From Chrysopilus asiliformis (taxonomy: Eukaryota; Arthropoda; Insecta; Diptera; Rhagionidae): a stretch of 64,000 nucleotides of DNA. The translations under genes were made by a program, and so were the position numbers. Of this stretch, positions 1 to 10,403 are shown one piece after another (position 1 is the stretch's first letter; the number at the start of each line of letters is the position of its first letter). The stretch lies in NCBI GenBank assembly GCA_964034945.1, contig OZ035960.1, positions 52,818,706 through 52,882,705 of the forward strand, in the 5' to 3' direction. Below the pieces are notes generated by a model. The model did not search any database. It was not told the DNA's origin and saw only the letters and a list, made by a program, of their open reading frames with translations.

Positions 1-815
1 AGATTTTGTTCAATTGGATTTTGGTGTACGGAACAGTTCTGTAAAATTATAATCTAAACACATTTCGTCTTTATAAGTTTTCCCATACTATGCACGGTTT
101 TCGAGAAAATCAGTAATCCAACTGGATTCTGATGTAGGCATAAGTTATATAAAATCGTGTTCTAAACACATTCTACTTTTATAAATTTTTCAATACGACT
201 TGCCGTTTTTGAGAAAATAGTAAAAAAGAGTTTTTTTTTGGGTGGAGGGAAAGAGTGGTCCAATTTGATTTTGATGTATGGAACAGTTATGTAAAATCAT
301 CTTCACACATTTCGTCTTTATAAATATATCGATACGATGCACCTATTTCGAGAAAATAGTTAAAACGTACTCCATTTATTTGAAGGAGGGGGGGGGAGTT
401 TTTTAACTGTGTATGTATTAGTTATGTGAAATTGAAATCCTATTCTAAACTTTTTTAATAAATTTTTCAATACGACTCACCGTTTTCGAGAAAATTGTAA
501 AAAAAACTATTTCATTTGTATGTAGAGAGGGAAGGCATGGCTCGATTTCGCACGTTCAAGAACTTAGTCTTTCTATTCACAAGAAACGCAACTGTAAAGC
601 ATATTCAAGTCTCTAGCTCAATTCCTTCGTAAATAATGATGTTCACAGTAACACACAGAAAGACGGATCGACATGCAAAAATCAAAATCATTTGTGTGTA
701 GATAATTTTTTTGTCAGACGATTGGTTCGATGTGTTACAAACGTATAATATACTTCTATATGATTCTCATACAGAGTATAAAAAGATTAAAACTGTGTAA
801 AAAAAATTTGTCAAA
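1..815 (+). repeat. Proto-microsatellite repeat, subfamily B, with tandem 5' units
   Basis: About four degenerate units of 110-135 bp follow one another. Each carries a phrase like cgtctttataa, then atacgacgcaccg, then ttttcgagaaaata (near 100, 210, 345 and 485). They lead into a tail with a 'caagtctctagctca' phrase (about 570-615), a short acggatcgacatgca tract (665-680) and a terminal stem near 755-785 (gtataatatact / agagtataaaaag). The same tail occurs near 25.39-25.69 kb and 48.47-48.96 kb. The design parallels the mini-me-like copies elsewhere in the window, but the ends differ. Boundaries are approximate, and the left end may lie outside the window. Confidence 0.5.
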
Positions 816-2670
816 TTCGAACGGTGGCTGATGTTTTAATATTATTTTCATACGTACTCTAGGTATGAGAAGTATTTCATAATTTCGAAGAAAATAAATA
901 AAAACAAAAGCTTAATATTTTTCAAAATAAAAAAAACATCTCTTTTACAAGTGCCTACTCGAAACCTAAAATATCTCTTTATGTTTGTACCGACCCTTGA
1001 GGAGATAGAAAAATAGAATGTCATTATGAAAGGAAAAGGATTTTTGAGGAAAGAAAATCCGAATCTTTATTATGTTATCCTTAAATATATTTTCTTATGA
1101 AAATAGGTCTTTGGAGAGGTATTTACTAAACAGAAAGAATATGCAAAGTGCTAGAATAGGTTGTCCTTTCCCATTCAAAAAACGTTTTTTTTTATTTCTT
1201 AAGAGCATGAAAGCCCAAAGAGGCACTGCTTTGGGAAGCCGAAGACAACAAATAGTACGCATCAAATATACATATGCATACACGACATGTTATAGGGTTA
1301 GTAATGTCATAAAGGTCAAGCTACTCATACTCATATACGCACAAAAGCATAGATTTTGTAAAATAGATGGACATTGTGAATGGTAAATTAGAAGAACCTT
1401 TCCTTAATACATCATCAAATAAGGAATAGACGAGTATTTTTGAGACATTCGAATAAATATCTATACTTATTTGTACCAAGAAGATTTCTACCTGATATGT
1501 ATGACATGGCGCTTAAAATTTGTTCATATATTATAATCCTTCTAAAACAGCAGAACGGGAGAAAAATCAAAAACAACACCTAGCAATATTAAAGGAAAGC
1601 TAAGCAATTAAAGAGAGGAGAACTGGACATGGCTGAGATGTTTTAAATTACATGAATTTAATTGGGGAAGACTTCTTCAACCCAGGATAGAATTCAAAAT
1701 AAATTTTCTGCAATGGGCATGAATAAAGTTGGATGGATATTCACTAGAGAAAAGGGGTAAAAACTAACAACCGAGACGAAAGGCTCCCTGAGGAGACCAG
1801 AAAAGAGAGCAACATTTATTCGTTTAATTTACCCAATTCACTGGTATACAGTGGCACTTGTCTGCTATTTTGCGTCCTTATTTGCAAGTAAAATTTCCTT
1901 TTTCCTATTTTTCAAGTTTTAGCATTTTCTTAAAGAATGAAAACTTTAAGGACTTTTTACTAAATCTATAAATATTTTTTTCACCGTTTACGTTCAATAA
2001 GCGAAATACCACAAGAATTGCGTTTCAAAAACGAACTTCCGGTATATAAAATCTATCTATCTGAAAGTTTAAAGGCGGCTGGTTTAGATCGAAAAGTGTT
2101 TGTGAGCACCAGAAAACTCAAATCCTTGTTAAATTCTCTTTCGGCAACTCAAAATTTAATGATTTTTTTTTTTGTGAAATTACAAAATTGAAGCTCTTTT
2201 AGTGAGGGACCGATCTTCAGGAAGTCCTAAAACCTCCCAAGTTACAATGCTGGTCATACTAAGGTAATTGATATTTTTTGTTGCTCTAAATATATTATGC
2301 TGTACAACAGGTAGCTTTTAAACCGATTTCCAAAACGAAAAAGGTTCTCAATTCGACTCCTACTTTTCTTTATGTATGTTCACGCATGACTTTTAACTGG
2401 GTTGACCGATTTTGGTCATTCCAAAGAGAAAGTTGTGGAGAAAGTTCTTGATTGGGTGCCGCTGTAAGTTTTAACCCCCCTCTCCTGCTAGATTCCTCAT
2501 CGTTAGATATATCAAGATGAAACTTTTGTGTTGTGTTCATCACAATACCAGGAAGGTTCTTTTATATATTTCCCCCCTACGAACCTATCCCCTTAAACAC
2601 CCTACGTTGCTATATTCTACATCGTTTGCGATACCGCGTTGAAATTTTTTGTTGTGTTCACCGTGATTAC
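816..2670. other. AT-rich intergenic DNA, no gene recognised
   Basis: No frame here shows family motifs or convincing composition. The short open frames on both strands around 1.07-1.39 kb are lysine-, isoleucine- and phenylalanine-rich chance frames. I see no RNA gene and no clear TIR pair. Confidence 0.5.
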
Positions 2671-2682
2671 AGACATAGTTTG

Positions 2683-3406
2683 GAAATGCTCACTCATGAG
2701 TACTCATATTCATGAGCAATTAGTTATGCTCATGAGTAATTTATTCTCCTCGTGAGCAGTAGCCAAATGTTTAGTCAAAAATTCTAACTCACAAATATGA
2801 GAGTCTGAGAACAACACATCAGAATTATTTCTAACTCGTTCACTCATTCAACAAAAAGGATAAGTAATGAGAAGGGAGGTGTGAAAAATGGATGGAGGTG
2901 GTAGTGTGAGGATTGTAAGTGTGAAGGGGGAAGTGGGAGGCGGTAAGGAGGTCGGACAGAGAGGGAGAAGGGGGAAGGGAAGGGGTGGAAAACGGGAGTG
3001 GAATTGAGCGGTGAAAGGGAGAGGGGGACGGGACGAAGAAGGGTGTGAAGGTGGATAAAAAAATGTGGTAAGGGGGAAGGATTTCCCCCAGCCAAATTTT
3101 ATTAAAAAACTGCCTAAAAAAATTTCCAGAAAATTCCTTTCAATCCTGGCCCGTCCTCTTACCCCCTCCCACTCCAACACCTCAACGTATTAAAGAAAAA
3201 AATTGATCACGAACATATGTATATTACTCACGAGTTGATTATGAGCAAAATCATTTACTCCTCTCAAACTACTCATGAGCAATTCAATTGCTCACAGTCA
3301 AATCAAATGCTTATACTAACTAGTTTTTTTTTAAATTACTCATAAGCAGTGAGTCGTTTGAAAACTCATGAATTATATATAAGTACTCCTGAGTGAGCAT
3401 TGCCTG
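2683..3406. mobile_element. TIR element (MITE-like) with ACTCATGAG-rich arms
   Basis: The left end (aaatgctcactcatgagtac, about 2684) is matched by the inverted right end (gtactcctgagtgagcatt, about 3383-3401). The ends are full of ctcatgag motifs in both orientations. The middle (about 2866-3075) is strikingly purine-rich on the plus strand. No transposase is present, and no convincing target duplication was found, so the superfamily is open. The reverse-complemented right end begins cag, which leans toward hAT. Confidence 0.6.
2963..2985 (+). other. Potential G-quadruplex motif
   Basis: Four runs of three to five G are separated by 2-4 bases (ggg agaa ggggg aa ggg aa gggg) inside the purine-rich core of the surrounding TIR element. 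This fits the usual G3+N1-7 pattern, but folding is not shown. Confidence 0.6.
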
Positions 3407-3420
3407 CACTGAGAAAACTA

Positions 3421-3613
3421 CTTTCAAATTTGAGTACCCGAAAAAATTTAATCGTTATTTAAATCTAGCGTAATGGGTATATTATTATATTTGTAAATAT
3501 GAAGTCGAAGCAATGTCCGTATAATACCAAATAAGTATTAAAACGACATACTACTACCCATTACGGTAGATTTCAATGACGCTTAAAATTTTTCTGGTAC
3601 TCAAATTTGAAAG
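3421..3613. mobile_element. Hairpin MITE flanked by TA
   Basis: Nearly self-complementary. The left arm starts ctttcaaatttgagtacc and the right arm ends ggtactcaaatttgaaag, and homology continues inward for about 60 bp (the tagcgtaatggg and cccattacggta phrases). TA flanks both ends (3419-3420 and 3614-3615), as for Tc1/mariner-type MITEs. There is no coding capacity. Confidence 0.75.
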
Positions 3614-3615
3614 TA

Positions 3616-4640
3616 TTGTTAAAAATTATTTTTCTCTTTTTAGCGCCTTAATTTTCTTTAATTTTCTACTTCAGTTTTTTAGATTATTTTTCAAAGTCGG
3701 TTCTATTTGAAAAAAAAAATTTTTTCTTTGAAACTGTATTACTTTCCTATATGTCATAATACGTTAGCTGACGTATATTTTCGCTTTCCCACAAATCCGT
3801 ATTTTTTTTTCATTTTGCTTCGAAAAAGAAAATATTTTATTAAAAAAAAACCCCCGAATGATTGATAAATTCAATGCGTTTTTTTGAAATATTTGTAACA
3901 AAGGAAAGGAAAAAAAGAAATATTACAAAAAATCATGTTCTAAATAATATTTTCCTAAGATGCTAATATTACGATGATATAATAAAAATTTAACTAAAAA
4001 TTGTAGATGTATTTTTCCCAGAATGTGATCTAAAGATTTAAAAATATATTATATATTTCAATAAAATGAACAATAATCTCCTTCAAGTAAGTACTTTTCC
4101 ATGTTGCTCAAAAGAAATTTACCAAAGTCTATTAATAATTAAAAACCATTCGACTTTTATTTTTCAGTTGATTTGAACTTAATTCAATTGTGCACATTAA
4201 ACTTTTCCATGTTAACTGGAATGGAATGGAATGAATAATAAAAAATCTTGGTAATGTGATTACGATTTTGTAAGGTTTTTTCTTTGTATAATTTCTGTGT
4301 ATCTCTAAACTTCTTAAAATAATATGAATAAGATGAAAATGTTAAATATAAAAGATTTAAAGGAGCTTTTCTTCGACTAAATTCCCTAAAATCCTTTACT
4401 GTTATGTAGATACATATTTTCCCAGAATAAATAAGAAATGATGAAATGATAAAAATAAGAAAATAAAAATAGTAAAAAAAAAGAATTGCTACGGATTCTT
4501 TATTCTAAGAACGATATATATTTTATAAGAGTATGGTGTAGATAACAAATCCAATATTTTCCCCAAAGATTGCCCCCATTGATTTCTGAGCATAAAAGAT
4601 ATATGTACGTTATACAAAAAGTTCTATCTCTCTGCCGGGA
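3616..4640. other. AT-rich intergenic DNA
   Basis: Long A and T runs and no protein-like frame. No TIR pair, tandem array or RNA gene was recognised. Confidence 0.5.
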
Positions 4641-4646
4641 CCGACA

Positions 4647-4829
4647 TTAGGAGTAATCCTTTCGTATGTCGTCGCCTTGACAGGAAGCACAATGGGCACT
4701 CTTCTTGATGTACCCAATGTCGAACTTTGAAAAATGTCCTGAAATTTATATCGATTTGTGTTGAATACAAAATTTATATGCTTTACCCTCCCTGTGCCAG
4801 TGTCGAGTCATCATTGTCACAAAGGTTTG
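4647..4829 (-). CDS. Candidate terminal exons of an unrecognised spliced gene
   Basis: This is a GC-richer island with cysteine-bearing, protein-like frames. A putative 48-nt intron (4786-4739, GTAAAG to TTTCAG) separates exon 4829-4787 from exon 4738-4647. One frame ends at TAA 4649-4647 (ending ...HCASCQGDDIRKDYS). A second frame is also open across the splice (...HQEECPLCFLSRR...) and ends at TAG a little further on. It could join an upstream piece ending at donor 4937/4936. I cannot decide between the frames and recognise no family. Support is the intron signals, the composition contrast with neighbours, and the similar intron size (46 nt) in the candidate gene at 10.4-10.9 kb. It may be a chance frame. 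Confidence 0.25.
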
Positions 4830-5184
4830 CTTAAATAAGTGTCAGGTGTGTAGTCTTATGTTGTTGTGCTTTACTCTCTGTTAGAATGCTTCCTTGCGCT
4901 CTTAACTTGCAACAAAATAAATTACTTTGGTTTCACCCGTTGAAAGGATGCGATTCATCTTTTCATCGAAAGAATTACGAATACTTTTTCAATCATTTTG
5001 ATATTAAAATTAAAGTCAGTTTCAGGGAAAATGAATTAAGCCTTTAAATATCTTTATACAATATATTTTACACATCTTACAAATCATCATGTTTTTTACT
5101 ATATGCAATAGATTTCAGGAAAGTGATATTCCTGGAATCTAGGAGGTTTCTTGTAGGTAGGGACTGAAAGAGGTAGATATGGTA

Positions 5185-5708
5185 TCGGGTCTTTCAACAA
5201 GGACATAACAATTTTGTATTTAAATAAAACACAAAATAATTGAGATATCGGGCTGAAATTTATTCCAGGTGTAGTGGACATGTTACATTTAAGTATGAAA
5301 TTCATATGGCCACAGCGAGCACGTTTGCTGATTAATTTTTGGGAGCCAATTTTCCACCACTCTTCCACACAATTCGGCCGGAACTTGGCAATTTCACTTC
5401 GATATTGGTTCTGAGCTCTTCTAACGTTGTTGGCTTGTTGGCATAAATCAACCACTTAATATAACCCCATAAAAAGAAATCCAACGACGTTAAATCGACC
5501 GGACCATTTCTCGAGATTACACGATTACCGAACTTCTTCTTCAATAGATCAATTGACCAGCTGTGTGGCATGTAAACCTGAAAAAAAACCTTCAAAATAA
5601 AAAATGTAAACCTTGACTAACGTTTTAGCATTGCCAGATCATAAAAAAAGTTTTAGGGTGCGTTTTTATTAAAATACAAAATTGTGATGTGCTTGTTGAA
5701 AGACCCTT
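5185..5708 (-). mobile_element. Deleted mariner-like element, copy A
   Basis: The ends are inverted copies of gggtctttcaacaaggacat, flanked by TA (5183-5184, 5709-5710). The element is 524 bp and keeps only the C-terminal part of a transposase on the minus strand. Two more copies lie at 35.4/46.6 kb and 56.3 kb. Copy A keeps a different, longer piece of the transposase upstream of its last catalytic block than the other two, so it arose from a separate internal deletion. Confidence 0.9.
5332..5595 (-). pseudogene. Mariner-like transposase C-terminal fragment
   Basis: The 87-codon frame contains KFGNRVISRNGPV followed by LDFFLWGYIKWLIYANKPTT, typical of the third-acidic-residue block and C-terminus of mariner-like transposases. 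Relative to the 56-kb and 52-kb copies, a WPPRSCD-type segment just before LDFF is missing. The first two catalytic aspartates and the DNA-binding N-terminus are gone, so it cannot be active. Similarity ends after about residue 70, where a frameshift alters the tail. Confidence 0.8.
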
Positions 5709-7321
5709 TATTTTACTATTGGCGCATTCGAATGATTTGCTCGAGAATTCCTTGCTCTAAAAACGTTTTTTCGATTGGCAGATTTTAGACCACTTCACGA
5801 AAAATCTGCCTATTCGAATGGCAGAACAATTTTCCTTTTTCGAGTAGAAAGATCAATTTTGAGGCCAGTTTTCTGCTCTGTGATAATGATCGGATTTCCA
5901 CTACTCTTGATTTGTTTTTCATTTTCAGTAAACACATTACACTGGACGTCCAGTATAACGTATACCTACACGGAAAGAAAAAAATTGGTGAAAACGTTCG
6001 ATTATTTACAGCCTACCAAGATTTTTGGTGCTTGACCCACAATAATTTGATTATTTACCCGTGATTCCTGGTAAAGCCAACCCAAGTAACCAAATAGGGC
6101 GTAAAGTGGTCGTGGCGACTTTAACATCGAATCTTTATGGTCGCCACGACCACTTTATGCCCTATTTGGTTACTTGGGAAAGGACCACGCATGATTCGAC
6201 GCTTTTTATGCACCGAGCTAACTTTTGAACAAGTTGGGATTTCACATTCGTTGTACTTGCGTCGAAAAGGTGATGTGCCCTAGTTTCATGAACATGAGCT
6301 TTTTTTTGACGGGGACTTGCAGGGATAGTCAGCTGCCATCTTACACTCGTTTCAAAAAAACTGTGTCATAGCGCCTCTTAAAACTACCGTATGTTCTTAT
6401 TTCCGGAATCACGTTTCATAAAGAATCAATTATTAGTTCTGTGCTAATAATACTTAATTATTCGAAAAAAAACTATGTTGTCGCCATGCAAAATATAAGT
6501 TCCGTTCAAATTTGTCTCGTATTTGGACTCCGTATTACATAGCAGTTTTTTTTTTCTTTTTGGACCAGTTGTTTACCTTTAGGGGTCTGAGAAGAAATTA
6601 CTAAACGAAACTGCGGTTTTGATATAAATACATAAAATCAATTTCAAAAACCAAAAAATCAAACCCAGAGAAAAGCTGTAAATCCGCAGGTGAGAATCGG
6701 CGTAATTTATCGTGCTCTGCACCTTTTTTACTAAAGACAATAGAAATTGTAAAAATACCACTAAAGATAAATGCGACACAGACCCAAACCTTTAATTTAT
6801 CTGCCCCTATATATGAAAATGTGTTGAATATATACGCCGCAGGTGAAAAAAAAATTTACAGCCAATCCTCAGTCAAAGTAGAGAATGTTTTTCATATTAA
6901 GTGATGATTGTTTCTTTACGATTTTCCCGAAATGGCTTTTTAAGTCAAAAAGCATCTAGAATGTGATTTTCCACAACTTTCCTGAACTTCAAAATTTCGT
7001 TGAACTTAATTTTTATAAATCCAATTAAATTGCATGGCTCCAAAAAAAAATATTACAAAATCGCGATCCACATGAGACGATCATCTATTTCACTTTCTTT
7101 ATGTTTAGTTGAATTTTTTACTTAACGCTGATCGACCCAAGCAACCATTTGCATTTTTGTCATAAAGTGCCGATGACAAATCTCTTTATGGGACGATCGC
7201 TTTATTACGGGTCACAAATAAACCGCTGCAAATCTACTGTTGCAAAACAGTTACATTGTAACCAGTTACGAATTAACCGTTGCAATTCGGTTTCTTTATG
7301 AACAGTCGGAAAGTTGTACTT
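5709..7321. other. Non-coding DNA around a hairpin repeat
   Basis: Apart from the 6081-6178 hairpin I see no gene. The phrase cccaagcaaccatttg near 7137 resembles that hairpin's end and may be a relic of the same family. A short direct repeat (ggccaattacaagaaat, three times, 7481-7535) lies in the neighbouring hAT element. Confidence 0.4.
6081..6178. mobile_element. 98-bp near-perfect hairpin repeat
   Basis: The 39-bp arms begin cccaagtaaccaaatagggc and end with its reverse complement (with one difference further in, gcgtaaag versus ctttatgc). They are separated by a loop of about 20 bp. There is no coding capacity. The target duplication is unclear (aa on both sides). It is best read as a miniature palindromic MITE. 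Confidence 0.75.
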
Positions 7322-7939
7322 CAGTGTTGTTCCTCTACGCGTAGACAATAGATTTGGGGTAGACAATGTAGACATTGGCGTAGACAATGTCGACTTTGCG
7401 TAGACAATGTAGACTTTCTCATATCTGTCAAAACAAAGTCATCAGTGAGTTATATATCTAATACTATACTATATAGGAAATGGCCAATTACAAGAAATGG
7501 CCAATTACAAGAAATGGCCAATTACAAGAAATGGCGAGGCGCTGGATTCTTGAATAAGTTTTGGTAGTTTTTATTTTTCATATTTTTTATACTCCACTAG
7601 AGGTATTTGATTTACTTTATTTGATTTAAATTACTTCCGTATAGATTTCCGTATAACTCTCAACGGAATTAAGCTAAAGACTAGAAACAAACGTGTTTTT
7701 CGAAAAAATTAAACAGATGTTCTTAAATTAAAAGAAAGCCGCTTAGATTGCATGCATAGAATTAGAATTGCCATTAAAGTTTGCTTCTAAGTTCTCATGT
7801 ACAGCATTTGGCGATTGATTCCTGGAAATTGTGCTTTATTATGTTAAAATTAATTGAAGAAAATGAGATTTTAAAACCAAATCAGCTATCCTTTATTTTA
7901 TTGATTGTCTACGCGTAGAGAATAGACCATTGTCTACAG

Positions 7940-8671
7940 CAGACATGGGCAAAGTGTGGCCTTTTTGGCCCATTTGGCCCAGTTTGAGAGAACCGAAATA
8001 ATACAATTGCAACTGGGCCAAATACAATTGCAACTGGGCCAAATTTAGTATCATGCTTACACAGTGCTTGTAACTCTCTACTTTCACAGCGATGAGCGAA
8101 AACACATCACAGCCATCGGTCGCTCTGAGTTGTTTTCATGTCATTCGCCATCAGGCACTCCACTAAGTAGGTTGTGTTTGTTATTTGCGCATATACACTG
8201 AAATAAATATGAAGCGTTTCTATAATAATAGAAACTTCAAAGATCAATGGGAGGGGGATTTTTTTTTGTAGAAATCCCTGGACAGGCCGTACAATGCTTG
8301 GTTTGTTTTCTTAAGCTTTCCCACATAAAAAAATATGCAATGCAAAGGCATTATGTAGTTAAGCACAAAAGGGATTTTGATTTTGATGGTGAAAGGAGAA
8401 AATTAATTTTTGCAAAATTAAAAAAAGACTTTCTAAAGAAAACTACATGCACTGCTAATGTTATACCAGAGCAGAAAACTAATTCATGTAATTCGAAACA
8501 ATAAAAAAAGCTTCGTTTGTAGTAAGTTTAAAAATCGCACAGCACAATAAATGTTTCAGCGACGGGGACTTTATAAAAGACATTTTCTCACAGTGTACTC
8601 GATTTTCTGAAGTCTATTTTGGCTTGTTGGTATATGTTTGGCCCATTTTAATTTTCTCTTGCCCACGTCTG
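7940..8671 (+). mobile_element. hAT-like element (inner) carrying a BED-finger fragment
   Basis: The TIRs are CAGACATGGGCAAAG and inverted CAGACGTGGGCAAGA, with a perfect 8-bp duplication GTCTACAG (7932-7939, 8672-8679). It sits inside the 7322-8741 hAT element, so it inserted later. It encodes only the N-terminal DNA-binding part of a transposase. The catalytic and dimerisation domains are absent. Confidence 0.92.
8209..8504 (+). pseudogene. hAT transposase N-terminal BED-type zinc-finger fragment
   Basis: The likely original start is ATG 8209, giving KRFYNNRNFKDQWEGDF. A one-base loss in the nine-T run at 8259-8267 then breaks the frame. The downstream frame (from 8247) has C17-x2-C20-x14-H35-x4-H40, the BED/C2H2-like finger used by hAT transposases for TIR binding, then a basic stretch, and stops at TAA 8504. 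Its layout (QCLVC, then RHY..KH, then FD..GERR) resembles GTF2IRD2/ZBED-type hAT-derived proteins. Whether the truncated finger is ever expressed cannot be seen. Confidence 0.7.
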
Positions 8672-9523
8672 GTCTACAGTAATAGTCTACGCGTAGACAA
8701 TGGTGTAGTTTACATCACGTAGACTACGCGGCACAACACTGTTGTACTTGTTGTTCATCGTTTTGATTTTGTTTTTTTTTTAATAATTCACTTACAAACA
8801 TCGATATCGAAGTATAAACCGTCAATTTTACACCAAAGAAATCATATTTACGACTTGGTGTACAAGTTTACATTGACGTAACACAGGATCAGCTACCTAG
8901 TTTTTCGCCAAAAAGAGTTTCGCGGAAACTGTTGTGCAACCGTTACCTTGTAACTAGAGTCATAAAAAATTGGGCAAAACGGTTGCTAAATGTTGCAACA
9001 AAGTGGTTGGACGTATATTTTTTACTTGTTATTTAACCCTAGACCCGTGTAGGGCTGACCGGGCTTAGTTGGCTATAGGGGTAAGTAGACTCATTGCGGT
9101 TAAGTCAACCACGGTTGAAAACAAACATGCGTGAATTGGACTGTTTATTCAGTCGACTGACAGCTATCAGTGAACCAATGTCGTTAGACCACAGTGCTCT
9201 GGGAACGAACTGTGAGGGGAAAAAACGAAATTTCAAGCGTCTGAGTAATTTTTTTTCTTGTTAATTAAATTGTTTTGTAGCTTACACTTTCATTCTATTG
9301 AACTCGTCAGTGATTTCAAGTGAAAATTTATGTATGAGTTAACAAGTTAGTGAAACATTTTCTGACCCATACTTTTTCATTTTTTTTTTTCACGAGTGTG
9401 TCAAAAATAAAATGGCGGCTCGGGGCTAGTTGACTCACAGTATACTGGCGTTAAATGACTCGATATGAATTACCTATATTTTTTTGTTAATTAATTTTAT
9501 TTTTTTAAATTAGATGAAATTTA

Positions 9524-9653
9524 CACCCCGATTGTGAGTGTCGTGTCGTTTTCGACAAGAGTCGTTTTACGTGTTGTTGTTAGTGTTTTTCTACCAACAA
9601 CAACACGTAAAACGACTCTTGTCGAAAACGGCACGACACTCGCAATCGGGGTG
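9524..9653. mobile_element. 130-bp palindromic MITE with TTA duplication
   Basis: The arms are about 58 bp with only two mismatches (starting caccccgatt, ending aatcggggtg) around a loop of about 14 bp. TTA occurs on each side (9521-9523, 9654-9656), which fits a PIF/Harbinger (Tourist-type) target duplication. It lies inside the piggyBac-like element. Confidence 0.75.
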
Positions 9654-10005
9654 TTAATTTATGTTAATCTGAAATGCTATTAATTTTTTAAAGAATAAAT
9701 TTTTTCAGAATTATTATAGTTTTTTAATATATTCCAACAGATTTTCCTCATAAAAAGTATAGAGTCAAATAACCCCGTTCACAGAGTCAACAAGCCCCAG
9801 ACACGGGGTTAGTCGACTCATCGAACAACTTTTTAAAGAAAAAAAATATTTGAAACACTTATAATTAGTCAAAATAAAAGATTGACTAAGAAACACAATT
9901 GAATAAACCAACCAAAAACGTCTTTACTACACCTGAAATAATTACAGTAAAACTTTTATAAAGTAAATTATAAAAAGTGGGTCTACTAGCCCCGGTCTAT
10001 CCTAC

Positions 10006-10154
10006 TGGGCACTGAGTGCCCAGAACGATTTTTTGAGGTTATATTTTCCCATTGTATTTCTTACTTGTTTAACGAATAAAACACATTTTTATGATTTTTA
10101 AACAAACCAGCCATACATTTTCTATTAGAATTAAATCTGGGCACTGAGTGCCCA
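10006..10154. repeat. Duplicated 17-bp perfect palindrome
   Basis: TGGGCACTGAGTGCCCA occurs at 10006-10022 and again at 10138-10154. Both copies are within 200 bp of the right end of the piggyBac-like element. The position suggests subterminal protein-binding sites, but this is inference. Confidence 0.7.
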
Positions 10155-10319
10155 AGTACACGATATATGGAAGTTTTATAGTACACGCGTCTAGGGTTAA
10201 AAACGGTGCGCCCTGTCGAAAAAGTAGTAAGGAAAAAAGTGTCTGAAATATGATTTTCCACGATTTTTCCATTTTAACATAGTGTTTCTGGTCAAATTTG
10301 CGGAAAAATTCTAATTTAA

Positions 10320-10380
10320 TTTCGTATATCGTTTTATTTTATTTTATCTTATATTTCTTTTTATTTTATTTTATTTCATG
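10320..10380 (-). terminator. Possible polyadenylation region
   Basis: On the minus strand several overlapping AATAAA hexamers (within a ttttatttcat/ttttattttat-rich stretch) lie 25-85 nt beyond the stop of the candidate gene. In AT-rich DNA this has little weight alone. Confidence 0.3.
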
Positions 10381-10403
10381 TAACAAAAACTTTTAATTTT
10401 ATG

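Larger units (their letters stand above)
7322..8741. mobile_element. hAT-like element (outer), nested host
   Basis: The ends are CAGTGTTGTTCC and, inverted, CAGTGTTGTGCC. They are flanked by a perfect 8-bp duplication TTGTACTT (7314-7321 and 8742-8749), diagnostic of hAT insertion. Subterminal ctacgcgtaga palindromes occur near 7334, 7909 and 8687. Without the inner element it is about 690 bp and carries no transposase. Confidence 0.9.
9037..10196. mobile_element. piggyBac-like non-autonomous element
   Basis: The termini are CCCTAGACCCGTGTA and inverted CCCTAGACGCGTGTA (14 of 15 match), bounded by TTAA on both sides (9033-9036, 10197-10200). TTAA targeting and CCCTAGA ends are the piggyBac hallmarks. 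The 1.16 kb contains no transposase. A hairpin element is inserted at 9524-9653, and two identical palindromes lie near the right end. Confidence 0.9.

Noticed and set aside
2844..3180. Proline/serine/leucine-rich minus-strand proteins
   Set aside because: Translation of a purine-rich low-complexity block in two frames at once.
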